NCBI GenBank assembly: GCA_021029095.1
Contig: JAJOHG010000050.1
Location: 124,001-188,000, forward strand
Direction of reading: 5' to 3'
Source of the DNA: Phellopilus nigrolimitatus
Lineage: Eukaryota; Basidiomycota; Agaricomycetes; Hymenochaetales; Hymenochaetaceae
DNA: 64,000 nt
Positions 21,420-32,625 of the stretch are shown here, one piece after another. Every line of letters begins with the position of its first letter. Position 1 is the stretch's first letter. Below the pieces are notes generated by a model. The model searched no databases and was not told the origin of the DNA. It saw only the letters and a list, made by a program, of their open reading frames with translations. Made by a program: the position numbers and the translations under genes.

Positions 21420-22113
21420 GTGTTCTCAAAGGCCGGGTCAGACCCGCTCTGGCCCGAGGTCGACCACTGACCTGACCCGCGGGTCAGGTCACTAGCGGGT
21501 CAGGTCAAGCTGGGTCAATACTGGGTCGGGTCAAGGTCAGCATCCGCCAGAATTTCCCGACCCGCCTTGACCCCCGACCGACCTTGACCTGACCTGCGAC
21601 CCGAAAGCATTTGAGAGATCGGCAAGAAACATATTATAAGCTGCGAAATCTTGAGAAATTTCGGACCGAAGTCCACTTAAACATGTACTTTCCTAAACAG
21701 ACATAAATTTAAGTTCTTTGTGTGACAAATATACTGCATATGGTGCATGAAATTTAGTACACTGCTTACAAAGCTAAAGCCAGTTTATATGCACCAACTA
21801 GAATATGTCTTTTTTTTTTGCTTCCTCAAGAAAGGGGTGCTTTTGCGTAGGCATTTTATTATGATAAGTGTCTTATAGTGTGTAAATAGCATCTATAAAA
21901 TATTTTTGGAGGTACGTTCTGTAGGAAAATAGGTTTACTTGCAGGTCGGAGGTCGACCCCGGGTCGACCCTGGCCTGACCCGCTGGGTCAGGTCAGCAGC
22001 GGGTCACATGGGGTCAGGTCAAGGTCAGCAAAAATCAGAAAACTCTGACCTGGCCAGGTCGGGGTCGGGTGGAAAAGTGCTCTGACCTGGCCCGACCTGA
22101 CCTTTGAGAACAC
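21420..22113. mobile_element. GGGTCAGGTC-array MITE (694 bp)
   Basis: Inverted ends GTGTTCTCAAAGG flanked by TA (21,418-21,419 and 22,114-22,115). Both ends carry dense GGGTCAGGTC / GACCTGACCC and GGTCGACC repeats over about 180 bp; the middle (21,605-21,940) is AT-rich. No coding capacity. It has the same plan as the TACGG element but unrelated sequence. Confidence 0.87.
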
Positions 22114-22222
22114 TAACCCCACCTGTTTCCCTAACCGTTCCCCATCCGACTTTTTAGCCCTGCCAGCACAGAGCAGGATGACCCCTACCCACCTGTGCGA
22201 CGACGAGCATCCGATGCTAGTA

Positions 22223-25047
22223 CAGTTGACTATCTAATAATGAATACGGTCCGTTCCCAGTTTTTGTATTCATTAATGGATCATATTCACTAGCGGATGT
22301 CACGTACTTGTGACTACGTGTGACTGTACATGGCGCTCCTGTCACACCAGTTTAATAATTCTAATTGTGTATTTTTTAAGCAATAAAACTCATATGTACT
22401 ATTAGGAGTGAGATATGTTAGAGGAGAAGACAAGAAAGGGCTCAGGAAGTGTCCATGGTATCGAAATCACGTACGGTAAAGAATGAATCTAGTGTGACCT
22501 GCTTATGTGATTCCAAATCGAGGCGGCGGAGGTGCCCGCGCATGTGCCGCAGCTGCCTCTGCAACTCGAGTGCCGCAACGCCATCGGCTTCAGAGTGTGC
22601 GATGCACAGTTTCTCGAGCTTCTCGCACAGCTCAATACCTTCTCGTGCTGATACAACTTCATCTGCGTTATCGTCTTCGGGATCGTCGTCAAGGACTTCT
22701 GTTGCCGTGACATCACCATTCTGTTCTGCAACCAGCCTCCGTGCCTCCGCAATGATTTCAATGTCACCTCCAGGAAAATGGTAAGGTGATTCACCAATCT
22801 CCATCTCTTCAATCGGATTCACAAGTTCTTCAAGAGTAGGAGCAGTGCCCCGGATGTGATTGAGCTTTTTCAAGTCGTCAACAGCCTCCATCAGCGATTT
22901 CTCGAACGACTCGAGCTGCGGGATTGTCGCTTTGTCAGGAATCAACGGGACTGGATCTGGGATGGCTGGTGGTGCTGACTGTTGAGCTTTGTGTGCGAGC
23001 TCATGGATAGCTGAGACTGCAGCAGGTACGTCTGATTCTGCTTGGAATACTGCATCAAAGGCCGGTTTCCAATCTGCATAAAGATAACGCTCTTTTAGAT
23101 AGGCTTCGAGCTTTTTAATTGTCTCTGGCATTGTCATATCGTCGCAGCCTTCTGCAAATGCAAGGACAATATTCCAGGCATTTGGATCTTGGCTTGGAGA
23201 TTCTACAGTGCCCGCCCCGATTGGCAATGCGCACGCAGTAACACTAGAAACACAGATTAGCTCTGACTCATAACTTTAACAGCTTTATTAACTTACGCTT
23301 CAACTGCATCTTGTATTTTTGTGTGATTCCAACAGTTTCGCCTCGTCTCAGGTGAGACAATATTCCAGGCCTCCTTCGCCATCAACATAACTTCGAGTAA
23401 GTTCACCTTATAAACGTCACTTTCGCCTGCCTTATCAAGGGAAATTGCTCGCAGACAGAATGTACGTCGATAAATTGCTTTCCAGCACCGAATGATGCCA
23501 GCATCGAGAGGTTGGATAAAGGCTGTCATGTTGGGTGCGAGGAATTCTATATGAATGTTGGTGGGTTCGTATTTGATGATATGTCCGGCAAAGTTATCAA
23601 CAAGCAGACAGATGTGCCGCTCCTGTCTTCTGAAGAAACGGTCCTGCTCCTTAACCCACCTACACATACGGTAAGCTAATGCTTTGCGAATAATGATGTT
23701 TTTACTTACTCTTCAAAAAGTGCGGCTGTCATCCAAGCAGTCTTGTTGTTTCGGTAGTAAAAGCCTTTCTTTTCAGGCTTAATCTTGTTGAAGCAGCGAG
23801 GCTGCTGCGACTTTCCAATAAAGAAGACTGGCAAAGTCTCACTTCCGTCTGAATTGCAAGCAAATCCACAGTGATCCGAAATTTGCTGGTTTTTTCCCCT
23901 GACATTTGCTTCGTAACCAATCCTCGATCAGGTGGAGCACTTGAATGATAATTTGGTCAGACTGATCAACCACCAAATAGTATACCATCTTCTTTCTGCA
24001 TTTGAAGACGAGGACTGTCAATCCGAACAGGCCTGACTCGTTAAAATTCCATCGGTCCTTCTTCGCATATGTAGACAGAACTTTGGACAGCCGTTTGCGT
24101 TCAACTTCAACAGCTGCCTGGTCTACAGACCCTGCTTCACCATGTCTTCGATACTCCTTCAATGCGTGACTGTTTCAGAGACTAAGTAAGATTACACCAA
24201 TATAAAGATAATTGAAAACGTACGCTTTGCAAGATTTTGGTACCCAACCATTGCTTTTCAACCGCTCTTCTGTCGGCACATCCATTGCCTCCTCGAACTT
24301 TGTGCGTTTTGCCACTAGCATAGGTCCATTCACCGTCTCATTCTTTTCCTCCATATGCTTGACCCAGAGCACCAAAGCCTCCTCTACATCTGGTCTGGTG
24401 ACAATGCGTGTTCGTCTTGAAGAAAGTGAGTTCGTGTTGGATACAGACTTAGCCTGATCTATTGCTCGGCCATCTACAGATAAATGGCGACAAAGAGCCG
24501 GCTGCGAGAATTCAGAGCACCCTCCGGACGAGAACAAAAATATTTGACAACATCGGCTTGTTTGATCTCAGGGTTTGCATCACAGTAGGCGACAACATTC
24601 AGCCAGTCATTCAGAGTAAGGTGTTTCAAAGTATGTTTTGGTTGAATAATGGCAGATGTCTCCGGAGCATGTTTGTCTTTTGGTTTGCGAGTTCAAGGAG
24701 GATACGGAACTTTTTGGTCACGAGTCTTCCGTTTTTTTGCATCCATTGAGTGGGGATTTGGACGAGCAGTGATCTTTCCTCCTTTCCTTACATTTTGCTT
24801 TGCGTACTGGCTGTCAAACATGTCTAATGCTGTGTTGGGATCACGATCGAGGTGCAAGGCTCATCAAATCTCGACAAAAATAACCCGAAAAAGCAAATCT
24901 ATTAATGCATATGGCCAAAAATCCGTATTCACTATTCGATACCGGATTTTATGAATAATTTGGCGGGCACGGAGTCGGTTCCAGCATTTCTTATTCATTA
25001 GTAGCTCATATTCATTATTAGCTAATTCATTATTAGATATTCAACTG
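22223..25047. mobile_element. Full-length pogo/Tigger-type element (2,825 bp)
   Basis: Inverted ends CAGTTGACTATCTAATAATG / CAGTTGAATATCTAATAATG with TA on both sides (22,221-22,222 and 25,048-25,049). It encodes one transposase on the minus strand. The subterminal repeats use aatgaat where the MITE copies use aatgcat, so it is a sister subfamily and not the direct parent of the MITEs. Confidence 0.92.
22442..24746 (-). pseudogene. Pogo/Tigger-type DDE transposase, inactivated
   Basis: Cut-and-paste transposase of the Tc1/mariner-pogo superfamily. From the start at 24,746: a basic leader (MDAKKRKTRDQK), an N-terminal HTH (DWLNVVAYCDANPEIKQADV) that loses frame near ALNSRS and continues as FSQPALCRHLS, a CENP-B-type HTH (ALVLWVKHMEEKNETVNGPM, WVPKSCKA), then the DDE domain. 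Its first motif reads WNFNESGLF where family members have DETGLF, so the first catalytic Asp is Asn. IGKSQQPRCFNKI and KTAWMTAALFEE follow, then LLVDNFAGH (second Asp) and FIQPLDAGIIRCWKAIYRR (third). The C-terminus ends KQVTLDSFFTV...: QVTLDSFF fits the PCNA-binding box QxxLxxFF. Introns fall at about 24,232-24,180, 23,725-23,660 and 23,295-23,230. Two visible lesions make it non-functional. Confidence 0.88.
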
Positions 25048-26335
25048 TATCCCCACCTCCGCCTTACATCAAGGACCTTCTGCCGTCGGAAGAACCCGAG
25101 AGCATCCAGAAGGCCCTAAACGACGCTGTGGCACGCGCGGAGCGTGCTGAGCGGTACGTAGCAGCTTTTTTTAATTTAATTTTTCTTTTGCTGAGCATGT
25201 GCTGCACAGTGCTTATGCTGACGTCGCTTCATCTTTGTATTCTATCTGTGCGCGACTCCCCGAGGCCTTACGGTTACAGATGGCGTATTCACTCCGCTTC
25301 GCCGATGCGCAAGACGCTTTTGCGGGTTTCCTCTCGACGGCGTTGCACACTCCCGTGACACCTGCGTCATTCACTTTCTTGCGATACCCCTACGCTCTGC
25401 CGGAACCTCCCATAGCAGAAGCATTCTCGGCACTCCATCTGGCTTCCGGAATCGGACTCAGGCAAGGTTCGGACCACCTAAGGCAAAGCTCCCAACAGAT
25501 CCCGTCTTTCCGTACACTTCTGCGTTCCCTGCAGCTGTCCGCCACGGGGTTCTCGATGTCCGCTGCGGTCGTTGTGCCCACGAAACGCAGGAGCAGGAGT
25601 TCGGAGGGCTTGATTGAAGGCAGGCGCGTGACTGTCTGCTCCTTGTGCCGCTCGAAAATGAGGCATATCTCGGACTGCGATACTCCGGGCTCCGTGAGCA
25701 CAAGCCAGGAGGTGCAGGTGATCGCGAATTCGCAGTCCCGGATCACACTCGCGCACTCTGCGGGTCAGAGCCAGCATGTGTTAGTCGACCGCGCACGTTC
25801 GACGGCGCGTCTGGACTTGCTGTTTGTTAACCAGATGAAGTCGCAGATGCTGGACCCCAGGCCGGTGGGCCATTATGGGGAGCACGAACGCGACCAGGAG
25901 AGTCAAGCGGGTTCGAGCTGTTGGCACCCCGGTACCTCGGTGTCTGCGTACCGCTCTGCAGTGGCAAGCGAAAGACTGCATCGTCCGGAATTCGCGCATC
26001 TCAGTCAAGGCCAGGCGTATCCCTCGGCCGCCACAAACATGGACGCGAGTGGACTGGCAAGCCAGGCCGTGCACAGGCGCCCACCGACGCCACCTTATAT
26101 CTACACGCGCGAGCAGTACGCAAACGATTCTTCCTCACGAACCCTTCCTCACCAGCATAGCCAGTCCTACACACGGTCTGTCGTGGCGGTTACCGGAGGT
26201 AGCATAGGGAGCTGTGACTCGAGTGTGAGCAATGATGGCCTACTCGGTGGCGGCGGGGACGGGATGCCAAGGAGTAGGAGGAGGAGGAGGACGCGTCCCT
26301 CGACAGCAAGGGCGAAGGAGAAGGCGAAGGGGTGA

Positions 26336-28379
26336 AGGAGACTGTGTGGGTGAAGGAGAGCGACCTGGGCATCGACACGGAGATCGTGCGCGCCGCAAAT
26401 GGCTCCTCCTCACACACTCGCCGAGTGCTTGCGTCGACAACGTCGTGAACGACGACAACGAGGTCGTTGCATCTCTTATCTTTCGTGGCAGCTTGCGTAC
26501 ACGTCGCTCACGTCCGACTCTTCTCTCGCCTCCAAGGCTCTTATTCACTTCCATTTTTCCTCAGCTGTCGATATACAACCACAACAAGAACTCGTATGAG
26601 ATATACATAACCGTGTATGCTATTTTCCTGACTTGCTCTTCTGTCTTCGTGCTCCACATCCTTGCTGTCCTGGTATCTGGAAGGGTGATGATATGCTCCA
26701 TATCCCCACCTCCAAATCTTTGTCAGGAGCTGCTCTATATTGAAAGCATCTTTGCATGGCCGAATCTTGAGTCATGGGTAGATGCTAACCGGAAATTTCA
26801 TTTTCGTCAACCTAAAGTTGCGACCCCGTCCTCACGTATTTGGATATAGCATGTCTATTGCTTTTTGTTTAAATGCCACGATGCCGAGTAATTAAAAGGT
26901 AGATGTGTGGGAGCGTGTCCAAACATGTGGCTAGATAATGAGCATCTACCTGGTGCCACTAATCGCACCAGCTGCTTTACTATGGGCATGAGCCTCAGAA
27001 TACATTTCTCTCTCCTCCTTCTTCCCGTCTACCTCCTGCCAGCAGCCATGCTCAGCCCCCCACATGCCTGTCACTACCCCTGCAGCGCGCCCCGCGTCGA
27101 GCGTGGCCGCTCACACACCATTCCCCCCCAGGCCATTGCACGCAAAGCACGCGAAGCCGAGGAGAACCGCTCCCAGAGAAGAAAAAGGCACAGGATCCAG
27201 GACCCCTTGCCAATCCCGCTTAATGAATCGCACACGGCGCGCACGGGTGATGCAGCCACCGCGAGCCGAGCGCGCGTGTTCGCGCCACTTGCGTTCCTGC
27301 CGCCACCGCCACTGGGCCCGCGCACCAAGCCGGCCACGCCAAAACGCCGCATGCGATGGGTCGCAGACCCGCACACGTTGCGCCTTCAGGCGCTCGCGAA
27401 CCTGCTCGCCGAGCGCGGGGTCCCGTGGAAGGAACGCAAGCAGGAGCACAGCTTGGATGGTAGCGGCAAGCGCCTCAAGAGCGTCGCAGTCGGCGGCCTG
27501 GGGAGGAGCCAGTTGGCTTTTGAGGTCAAGTGACCGTCCTCTTTTTCTTTCTCTTCTTCTGTCACTATACTTTGCTTGCTACTCGTTGCTATTTCTTTTT
27601 CTCTCCCTTCGCATTGCGTGTCTTCACATATTGTCCGCCCCTACTTTCTTCAACGCTTTCGGCCTTGCGTTCACCTTCCGCACTAATACGCCTGCCATTT
27701 GTGCATCATACACTTTTCCCCTTCCCTTTGCTTTCGTCACACACGCATACTTTTATGGTATTGGCCGCCTCCTGCACCGTCTGTACACTCCCGCGTTGTT
27801 TCTCCCCTGTTGCGGTTTCACTCTGTTCGCTTTGCGCATCGCTACACTGTATGATATAGCTTACTTAAAGTTCAGCCACGGTCTGCTCTCCCATTTTGTG
27901 TGCTAGGGAGCCAAAAGAAGAAACATGACTGCCATTATCGGTTTTCCTCCCGATACGGCAGTGAAAACTTGCGAAGGTCGGCTGCATACGAAAATAATAA
28001 TACCCAAGTTGATGTTCAGGCAGCCAGGCTTTATTTGGTGTGTATGATGTTTAGTGGTGGTCATTCCTCTTTGTAGCTCTGAGGAGCAATTACAATCGTT
28101 TCAACTGGTCATGAATGCGTGAACGCGAAAGCAAGCCATGTACTTTGTGAGGTACCGGAAACGTACATACAATATATAGATATCAGATATAACAAGGCAG
28201 ACAGCATTTGGGACAGCGGAACAGAGACGACAGGAAGTAAGACAACAACAGTGGGCGACGAAGAACACAAGAAAAAAGAACGATTGGCGAATAGCGGAAG
28301 CGGCGGGTGCGGCGATGAGGGGCGGTCCAGGAAGTGACTTTTTCGCGTATGGCTGACGTGGACACACGACTATGGGCGC
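26336..28379. other. Unassigned region with one doubtful ORF
   Basis: An open + frame of 208 codons (26,907-27,533) has a Lys/Arg-rich middle (ARKAREAEENRSQRRKRHRI) and ends RMRWVADPHTLRLQALANLL, ERGVPWKERKQ, LGRSQLAFEVK. It could be the last exon of a regulator, or part of the split gene to its left, but no domain is clear. From 27,535 to 27,900 the sequence is T/C-rich without coding signal. 27,900-28,379 shows nothing. Confidence 0.3.
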
Positions 28380-29724
28380 GTCAGCCGGTAGTAAAGGTCC
28401 TGTTGCGCGTCCTCGATGAGGAGTAGGAAAGGAAAAGCGGGCGGACAACGAGGATGAAGTAGTCGTGTTCTATCCAAGAAAATTGGGCCACCGTAAAAAG
28501 ACCCTGGTCTGATGCAGGCATTAGGTCAAAGAAAGGGGTACCATACATATGGCAAAATCGTCAGAACTTACCCTTAGGCCAGAATCCGACCGGCACCATC
28601 ACCACCTTCGCGACGATGTCATTGAACATGTCTGATGCGCGCAAAAGGCTGCTAAGGCGAGTGGGGACAGTTGTGTCGATGTGGTTTCCGGCGAGACAGC
28701 GCCGGAACTGCTCCCAGAAGGCGTGTCACCCGGGCGCGCCACCGCGAGGACCCGCTACAATGGGCTGCTTGCCCTCAGAAAGCGGCTTGATCTCACTCTC
28801 GATGAGGATGATGAGGCATCCAGGACGCAAGATGCGCGCGACCTCTTCCAGGAAGAGGGGGTAGTTTTTCATCTACAGGAGCATCGAGAAAGGACGGTAT
28901 TCAGTGCTTACACCGTTGTTCACACATTGCGCATGCACAATGTCGAAATATTCGTTCGGGTATGGGATGAGCTGGGCGTCGAAGAGCTCGAAACTTTGAA
29001 TCACAGCTGTTAGCAAGGAACGAAACCAAGTACGCGAGTACTTACTCGCAGTTTGGCGGCACCATCCTTATCATAGAAAAGAAGCATTGGTCAGTGTGAA
29101 CAGTATAATGACATGATTGATATACACGCACTCTGGTTATATGGGAGCAAGGTCTACTTCGATGACCTCGATATCCGGGACTTTGTCCGCAATTTGGATT
29201 GCCCTACATAACAATGATTAGAACTCTTACAAGTTTGTCTGAAGCAAGTAGCTCACCAGAGTCCGCTCCCGGCGCCAACGTCCAATATATGCTTCTTCCT
29301 ATCTGATGGGACGTTAAAAACATCCTCAACTGGGCCGACGTGGTTCTTGTCGCCCATCACCATATACATCATCTTATGGAAGTACTCCTGGCGCTGTTCG
29401 CGTTTGAAGGCATAAGCGAGGAGCGTTAACTGATGGACACACCTTAATTTCATCGGCATCGGCGGGAAGCTGGTAGATGGGCTACATGGTGTTCAGCTGG
29501 CGTCCGTGCACGTCCCGGAATAGCGTTTTTGTGACTTCGGGCGTCACGATATAGTAACTTTCATCATCAGGGGATGAGGACGCGCTCGACACCGTTGGAA
29601 TCGGGACGGGTGCAGAAGCGCCCGCGCCGCCAACTAAGAAGCTCGTTCCCGCCGCTGCCACCGCTCCTGCAGCAGCCGCAGTTCCAGCAAGTCCATATGT
29701 GGTGATCGTGGAGGACAACGACAA
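28380..29724 (-). pseudogene. SAM-dependent methyltransferase relic
   Basis: Class I methyltransferase of the common basidiomycete type. Start MSLSSTITTYGLAGTAAAAG; then YYIVTPEVTKTLFRDVHGRQ and LNTM, an in-frame TAG, then PIYQLPADADEIK; after a one-base shift, LTLLAYAFKREQRQEYFHKM and KKHILDVGAGSGLW, where DVGAGSG is SAM-binding motif I. A following exon gives AIQIADKVPDIEVIEVDLAP with a TAA next to it. Then MVPPNCE, FELFDAQLIPYPNEYFDIVH with AQCVNNG, and MKNYPLFLEEVARILRPGCL. The C-terminal part has GHAFWEQFRRCLAGNHIDTT and continues to about 28,380. Normal introns separate the blocks. Two premature stops and at least one frameshift make it a pseudogene. Substrate unknown. Confidence 0.8.
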
Positions 29725-29748
29725 ATACGAGGATGCGGAAACGAAGAG

Positions 29749-30492
29749 ATGGAAGACGGAGCCGATGGAAGCTCAGTGTCAAAACACGGAGAAACCGTAG
29801 TTCGCTCCGCGGGGACAGGTGCCAGACACGACCTTCTCGCAGAGGCTGACAACTCTGCGGCACATTCAGACGCCATCTCCGCGGCCTCGCGGCGCTTACG
29901 CGCACCGTCACCTACAAATTCACCTATTGCTTATACGGCATCCTTGGCGCTTTCCCCACCGGCTCTACCTGATGCCGACGTTGACGATGCTTATGGTCTC
30001 GACCCTGGCTTGGAAATGGTCACCTGCGCAGAAGACAGTCATCCTGAGGCGAATTCGATCAAAGAGCGTATTGCGTCCGACATCAGTCGACATCAGGCAA
30101 GGCAGATGAGTAAATACCATTCGAAGCGCGGAGCGAAGAAGATTGGACGTCCAAAGGGTAGTAAGGCGAAGCAAGACTTATGGGTCAAGGTCGAGATCAC
30201 GCGTCGAAGCGAGCAAAAGGTGATAAGATGGCAAAGTACGCGGGCACCTGCCCCTGAGAAGATCCCCCGAGATCCTGCTCGGCCGGGAAAGAGAGAACAT
30301 TTGCCAACTTTGAATAAGCATAGCAACCCCAAATTTGACGCCGGGAAGACGAGAATGCGCAGACGCCGTAAATTTTTCGGATTGGAACGAGGATGCAAAT
30401 CCATGCAAATCCAGAGGTCAGACAACGTAGTAACTCCCACCACCGGCTGGCAGCATGCCTGTAATGCACAGCAGGCATGTCAGGCCGACTGA
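29749..30492 (+). pseudogene. RIO2-like protein kinase, C-terminal tail fragment
   Basis: An open + frame whose centre reads ERIASDISRHQARQMSKYHS then KRGAKKIGRPKGSKAKQDL. This resembles the basic C-terminal tail of fungal RIO2 kinases, which act in late 40S ribosome maturation (the usual end is KAKxDxRVKxDxGGxW). The kinase domain is absent. Upstream is Ser/Pro-rich low complexity; after about 30,200 the frame runs into arbitrary-looking sequence with no RVKxDxG ending. The fragment starts head-to-head about 25 bp from the methyltransferase relic. The similarity is to a short tail only, so the call is tentative. Confidence 0.4.
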
Positions 30493-30901
30493 GAGCTCTC
30501 GCTCGACCGACAAACAATGAATGACAAGGTTGGTTTTCTACAGTCATGAGCACGTACAGGTGGCAAAAGCCAATTCTGGGGTCTTTTGCTGCGAAGCCGT
30601 TTTCGCAGAGCTGGTGGCTGAGAGTATTTACAATTGTCGGAGAGAGAGATATGAAGTGAGGGTCTGTCACGTCTTTGACGATAAAAGAAAGAGACTTATT
30701 CGAGAATCACGCCTGTAAAGTCCACCGCTTCATTTGGCATCTCAAGACGTTCTAGTGCACCTCGAGAAAAAAAAATGAGCAATTCGATAACGGCTTGAGC
30801 AATGGGTGATGTGGAAAAAGGACGACGCAAAATAGACGACTAGGCTCGACTGTCGCAAGGAACGTATGATTCGGATCATCAATTGAGCTCACAATGTGCT
30901 C

Positions 30902-31712
30902 TCATGAGGCGCTGCCATCCCTCGCGAACTTGTTCTTGGGCCGTGGCGCATTTTCCGTTATGCCCTTTTCACTGCCGGTGACGCCAACTGTATGAAGAGT
31001 GAACAGTATAAATGAGACACAGCGACTGAGAGAAAAGCGAAAAAAAAAATCCGAATGACGTTCCGACCTTTTCCAAGCGTTCTCGGGCGTCTTAAAGATG
31101 CTCGTGCCCGACATCCCAGCGATGTGTAACCCCTTTTCCTCCGACTTCTTCACAAACTTCTGCCACGACGCCTGCTTCTTGTTCTACTCCTCCACCTTTG
31201 CCGCGCGCGTCTTGACCTTCTTCCCATTGTTGCGATTGTTGCGCTCGCGCTCCCCCACCTCCTCCTTGCTCAACTTGCGCTTGCGCTTGCCCGCACCACC
31301 ATACGGGCCCGCGCCCGCCGCCGAGTACGACGTCGGCAGCGCCTTGATCCCTCCCGCCTTCGAGAGCTTGGTCGTGTTGTAGCTCCTGAAAACGATGCTG
31401 AACACGCGGTTGTCCGCCGCGCCGCCGACGAACGTGATGCGCGCGGGGGAGTACCAGTTGCCGTCGCCCGAGTACTTCGCGAGGCACTCGTCTCTCGCCA
31501 CCTACGCCTTCACGAGCGCCGTGCCGCCGCCCGGAGGGGCCTTCCGTGACGACTCGGATTTCGGCGCGGCGGCCTGTGTCTGTGCCGTCCGGGTCAGTTC
31601 GATGTGCTCCTTCAGCTCCGAGGCGAGCTCGGTGTTATCTGGATCGGCGGAGAGCGTGAGGTCGACCTGCGAAAGCTGCACCTGATACGTCTCGAGATCG
31701 CATTGGTCCATT
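30902..31712 (-). pseudogene. SPF30/SMNDC1-type splicing factor relic (Tudor domain)
   Basis: SPF30 is a Tudor-domain spliceosome assembly factor. Start MDQCDLETYQVQLSQVDLTL, a helical N-terminus (PDNTELASELKEHIELT), then ALVKA, an in-frame TAG, and the Tudor core VARDECLAKYSGDGNWYSPA then FVGGAADNRVFSIVF. A basic linker (GKRKRKLSKEEVGERERNN, KTRAAKVEE) is followed by a second TAG, then KKQASWQKFVKKSEEKGLHI and GMSGTSIFKTPENAWK. After an intron at about 31,069-30,989 comes VGVTGSEKGITENAPRPKNK and FARDGSAS with a natural stop. So the whole gene is present with its exon order, but two stops interrupt it. Both fit single transitions (TGG to TAG and CAG to TAG). A perfect 65-bp palindrome lies 100 bp upstream. 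Confidence 0.88.
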
Positions 31713-31813
31713 CTGTGTGCAAGTAACCAGGAATTCGACGAATTGAGAGTGGAGGCGTGAAGGGTGCCCAAAGGGGTACAGGATTGCATCATTAGGCGTT
31801 TATGGCTGGTGAA

Positions 31814-31878
31814 GATCGGGCTGATGCGTTTCGTTGTATGTATTACTAATACATACAACGAAACGCATCAGCCCGATC
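31814..31878. repeat. Perfect 65-bp palindrome
   Basis: Arms of 32 bp (GATCGGGCTGATGCGTTTCG onward) around a single C. The left arm belongs to the upstream region of the SPF30 relic. The right arm is its exact inverse and is followed by repeat-end sequence (ggcagcgaagcaagtgtgac). Confidence 0.9.
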
Positions 31879-31993
31879 TATTAGGGTGGCAGCGAAGCAA
31901 GTGTGACTAAGGCTTATTCTGAGCTCTTTCATTTTTTCTTCCTATAACCATTGATTTACTTTTCAGTGTGATGTAATTAGAGCTAATTGTTTA

Positions 31994-32094
31994 TTGGGAG
32001 CGAAGCTCCCTCTTACCGGGGTAGAGGCTCCCAAAAAGCTATCACGTGATGTTCGTGAAGTGGCTGTGTGCCCTCCCCCCCGTGAGAACTGATC
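31994..32094 (-). mobile_element. Helitron-like element, 3'-end fragment
   Basis: Reads (minus strand) as the 3' end with hairpin GGGAGCTTCGCTCCC and AA before a target T. It is about 100 bp long, includes ccccccgtgagaactg, and is cut by the start of the copy at 32,097. Confidence 0.65.
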
Positions 32095-32625
32095 AACATG
32101 AATTTATATGTGGGGTGCCCACATATTAGGGGGGGGGAGCGAAGCGCGTGTGACTAAGGCTTATTCGGAGCTCTTTCATTTTAGCTTTCTATTACCGTTG
32201 ATTTTATATTTTATTGGATTTTCGTCTCCGTGGCGCTGGCGAAGACAACGAAATAATTTCCAAGTATATCGCGTAACTCGTAGTAAATGCTCGAGTGCGC
32301 ATACATGCTATATATCACTACGAAAGCTGTTTGAACTCTGACTACACCAAACACAATCAAAATAAACCTCGCTACATCAAGCTCACATAAGCCATATAGT
32401 CTCAACATATTTTCAGTGTGATGTAACTGAAAGTAATAGTAAAAAAAGTTCACTAGTAATGTCAGCTTTTGTATGCTTCAATGTGCCCAAGACGTGGCCA
32501 GAGCAAGTTCTCACGTAAGGGGGCAATACAGTCCCAGGTCACGTGATGTGCTTTAGGGAGGCCGGTAAGTCCGATTTTTTTCTCACTAGATCTTATTTAA
32601 TTTTGTAAGCAGAGTTCAAAAATTA

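Larger units (their letters stand above)
22178..26335 (+). pseudogene. Host gene split by a pogo transposon in its first exon
   Basis: The family is not recognised. The frame starts at 22,178 (MTPTHLCDDEHPMLV), is cut at the TA 22,221-22,222 by the 2.8-kb element, and resumes at 25,050 with SPPPPYIKDLLPSEEPESIQ then KALNDAVARAERAER. It then crosses a 56-nt intron (gtacgt..gcacag) into a long exon (25,210-26,335) starting YADVASSLYSICARLPEALR. The 45 codons around the junction read without a break when the element and one TA are ignored. The later part is Ser/Arg-rich with a basic end (RSRRRRRTRPSTARAKEKAK). A frame with VKETVWVKESDLGIDTEIVR overlaps the stop region (26,330-26,400), so the original C-terminus may have been longer. 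With the transposon in place no full protein can be made. Confidence 0.7.

Noticed and set aside
32128..32150. Telomere-like TTAGGGGG next to an element end
   Set aside because: A single TTAG followed by a G-run, repeated only as part of the Helitron-like 5' end. There is no TTAGGG array, so this is not a telomere.
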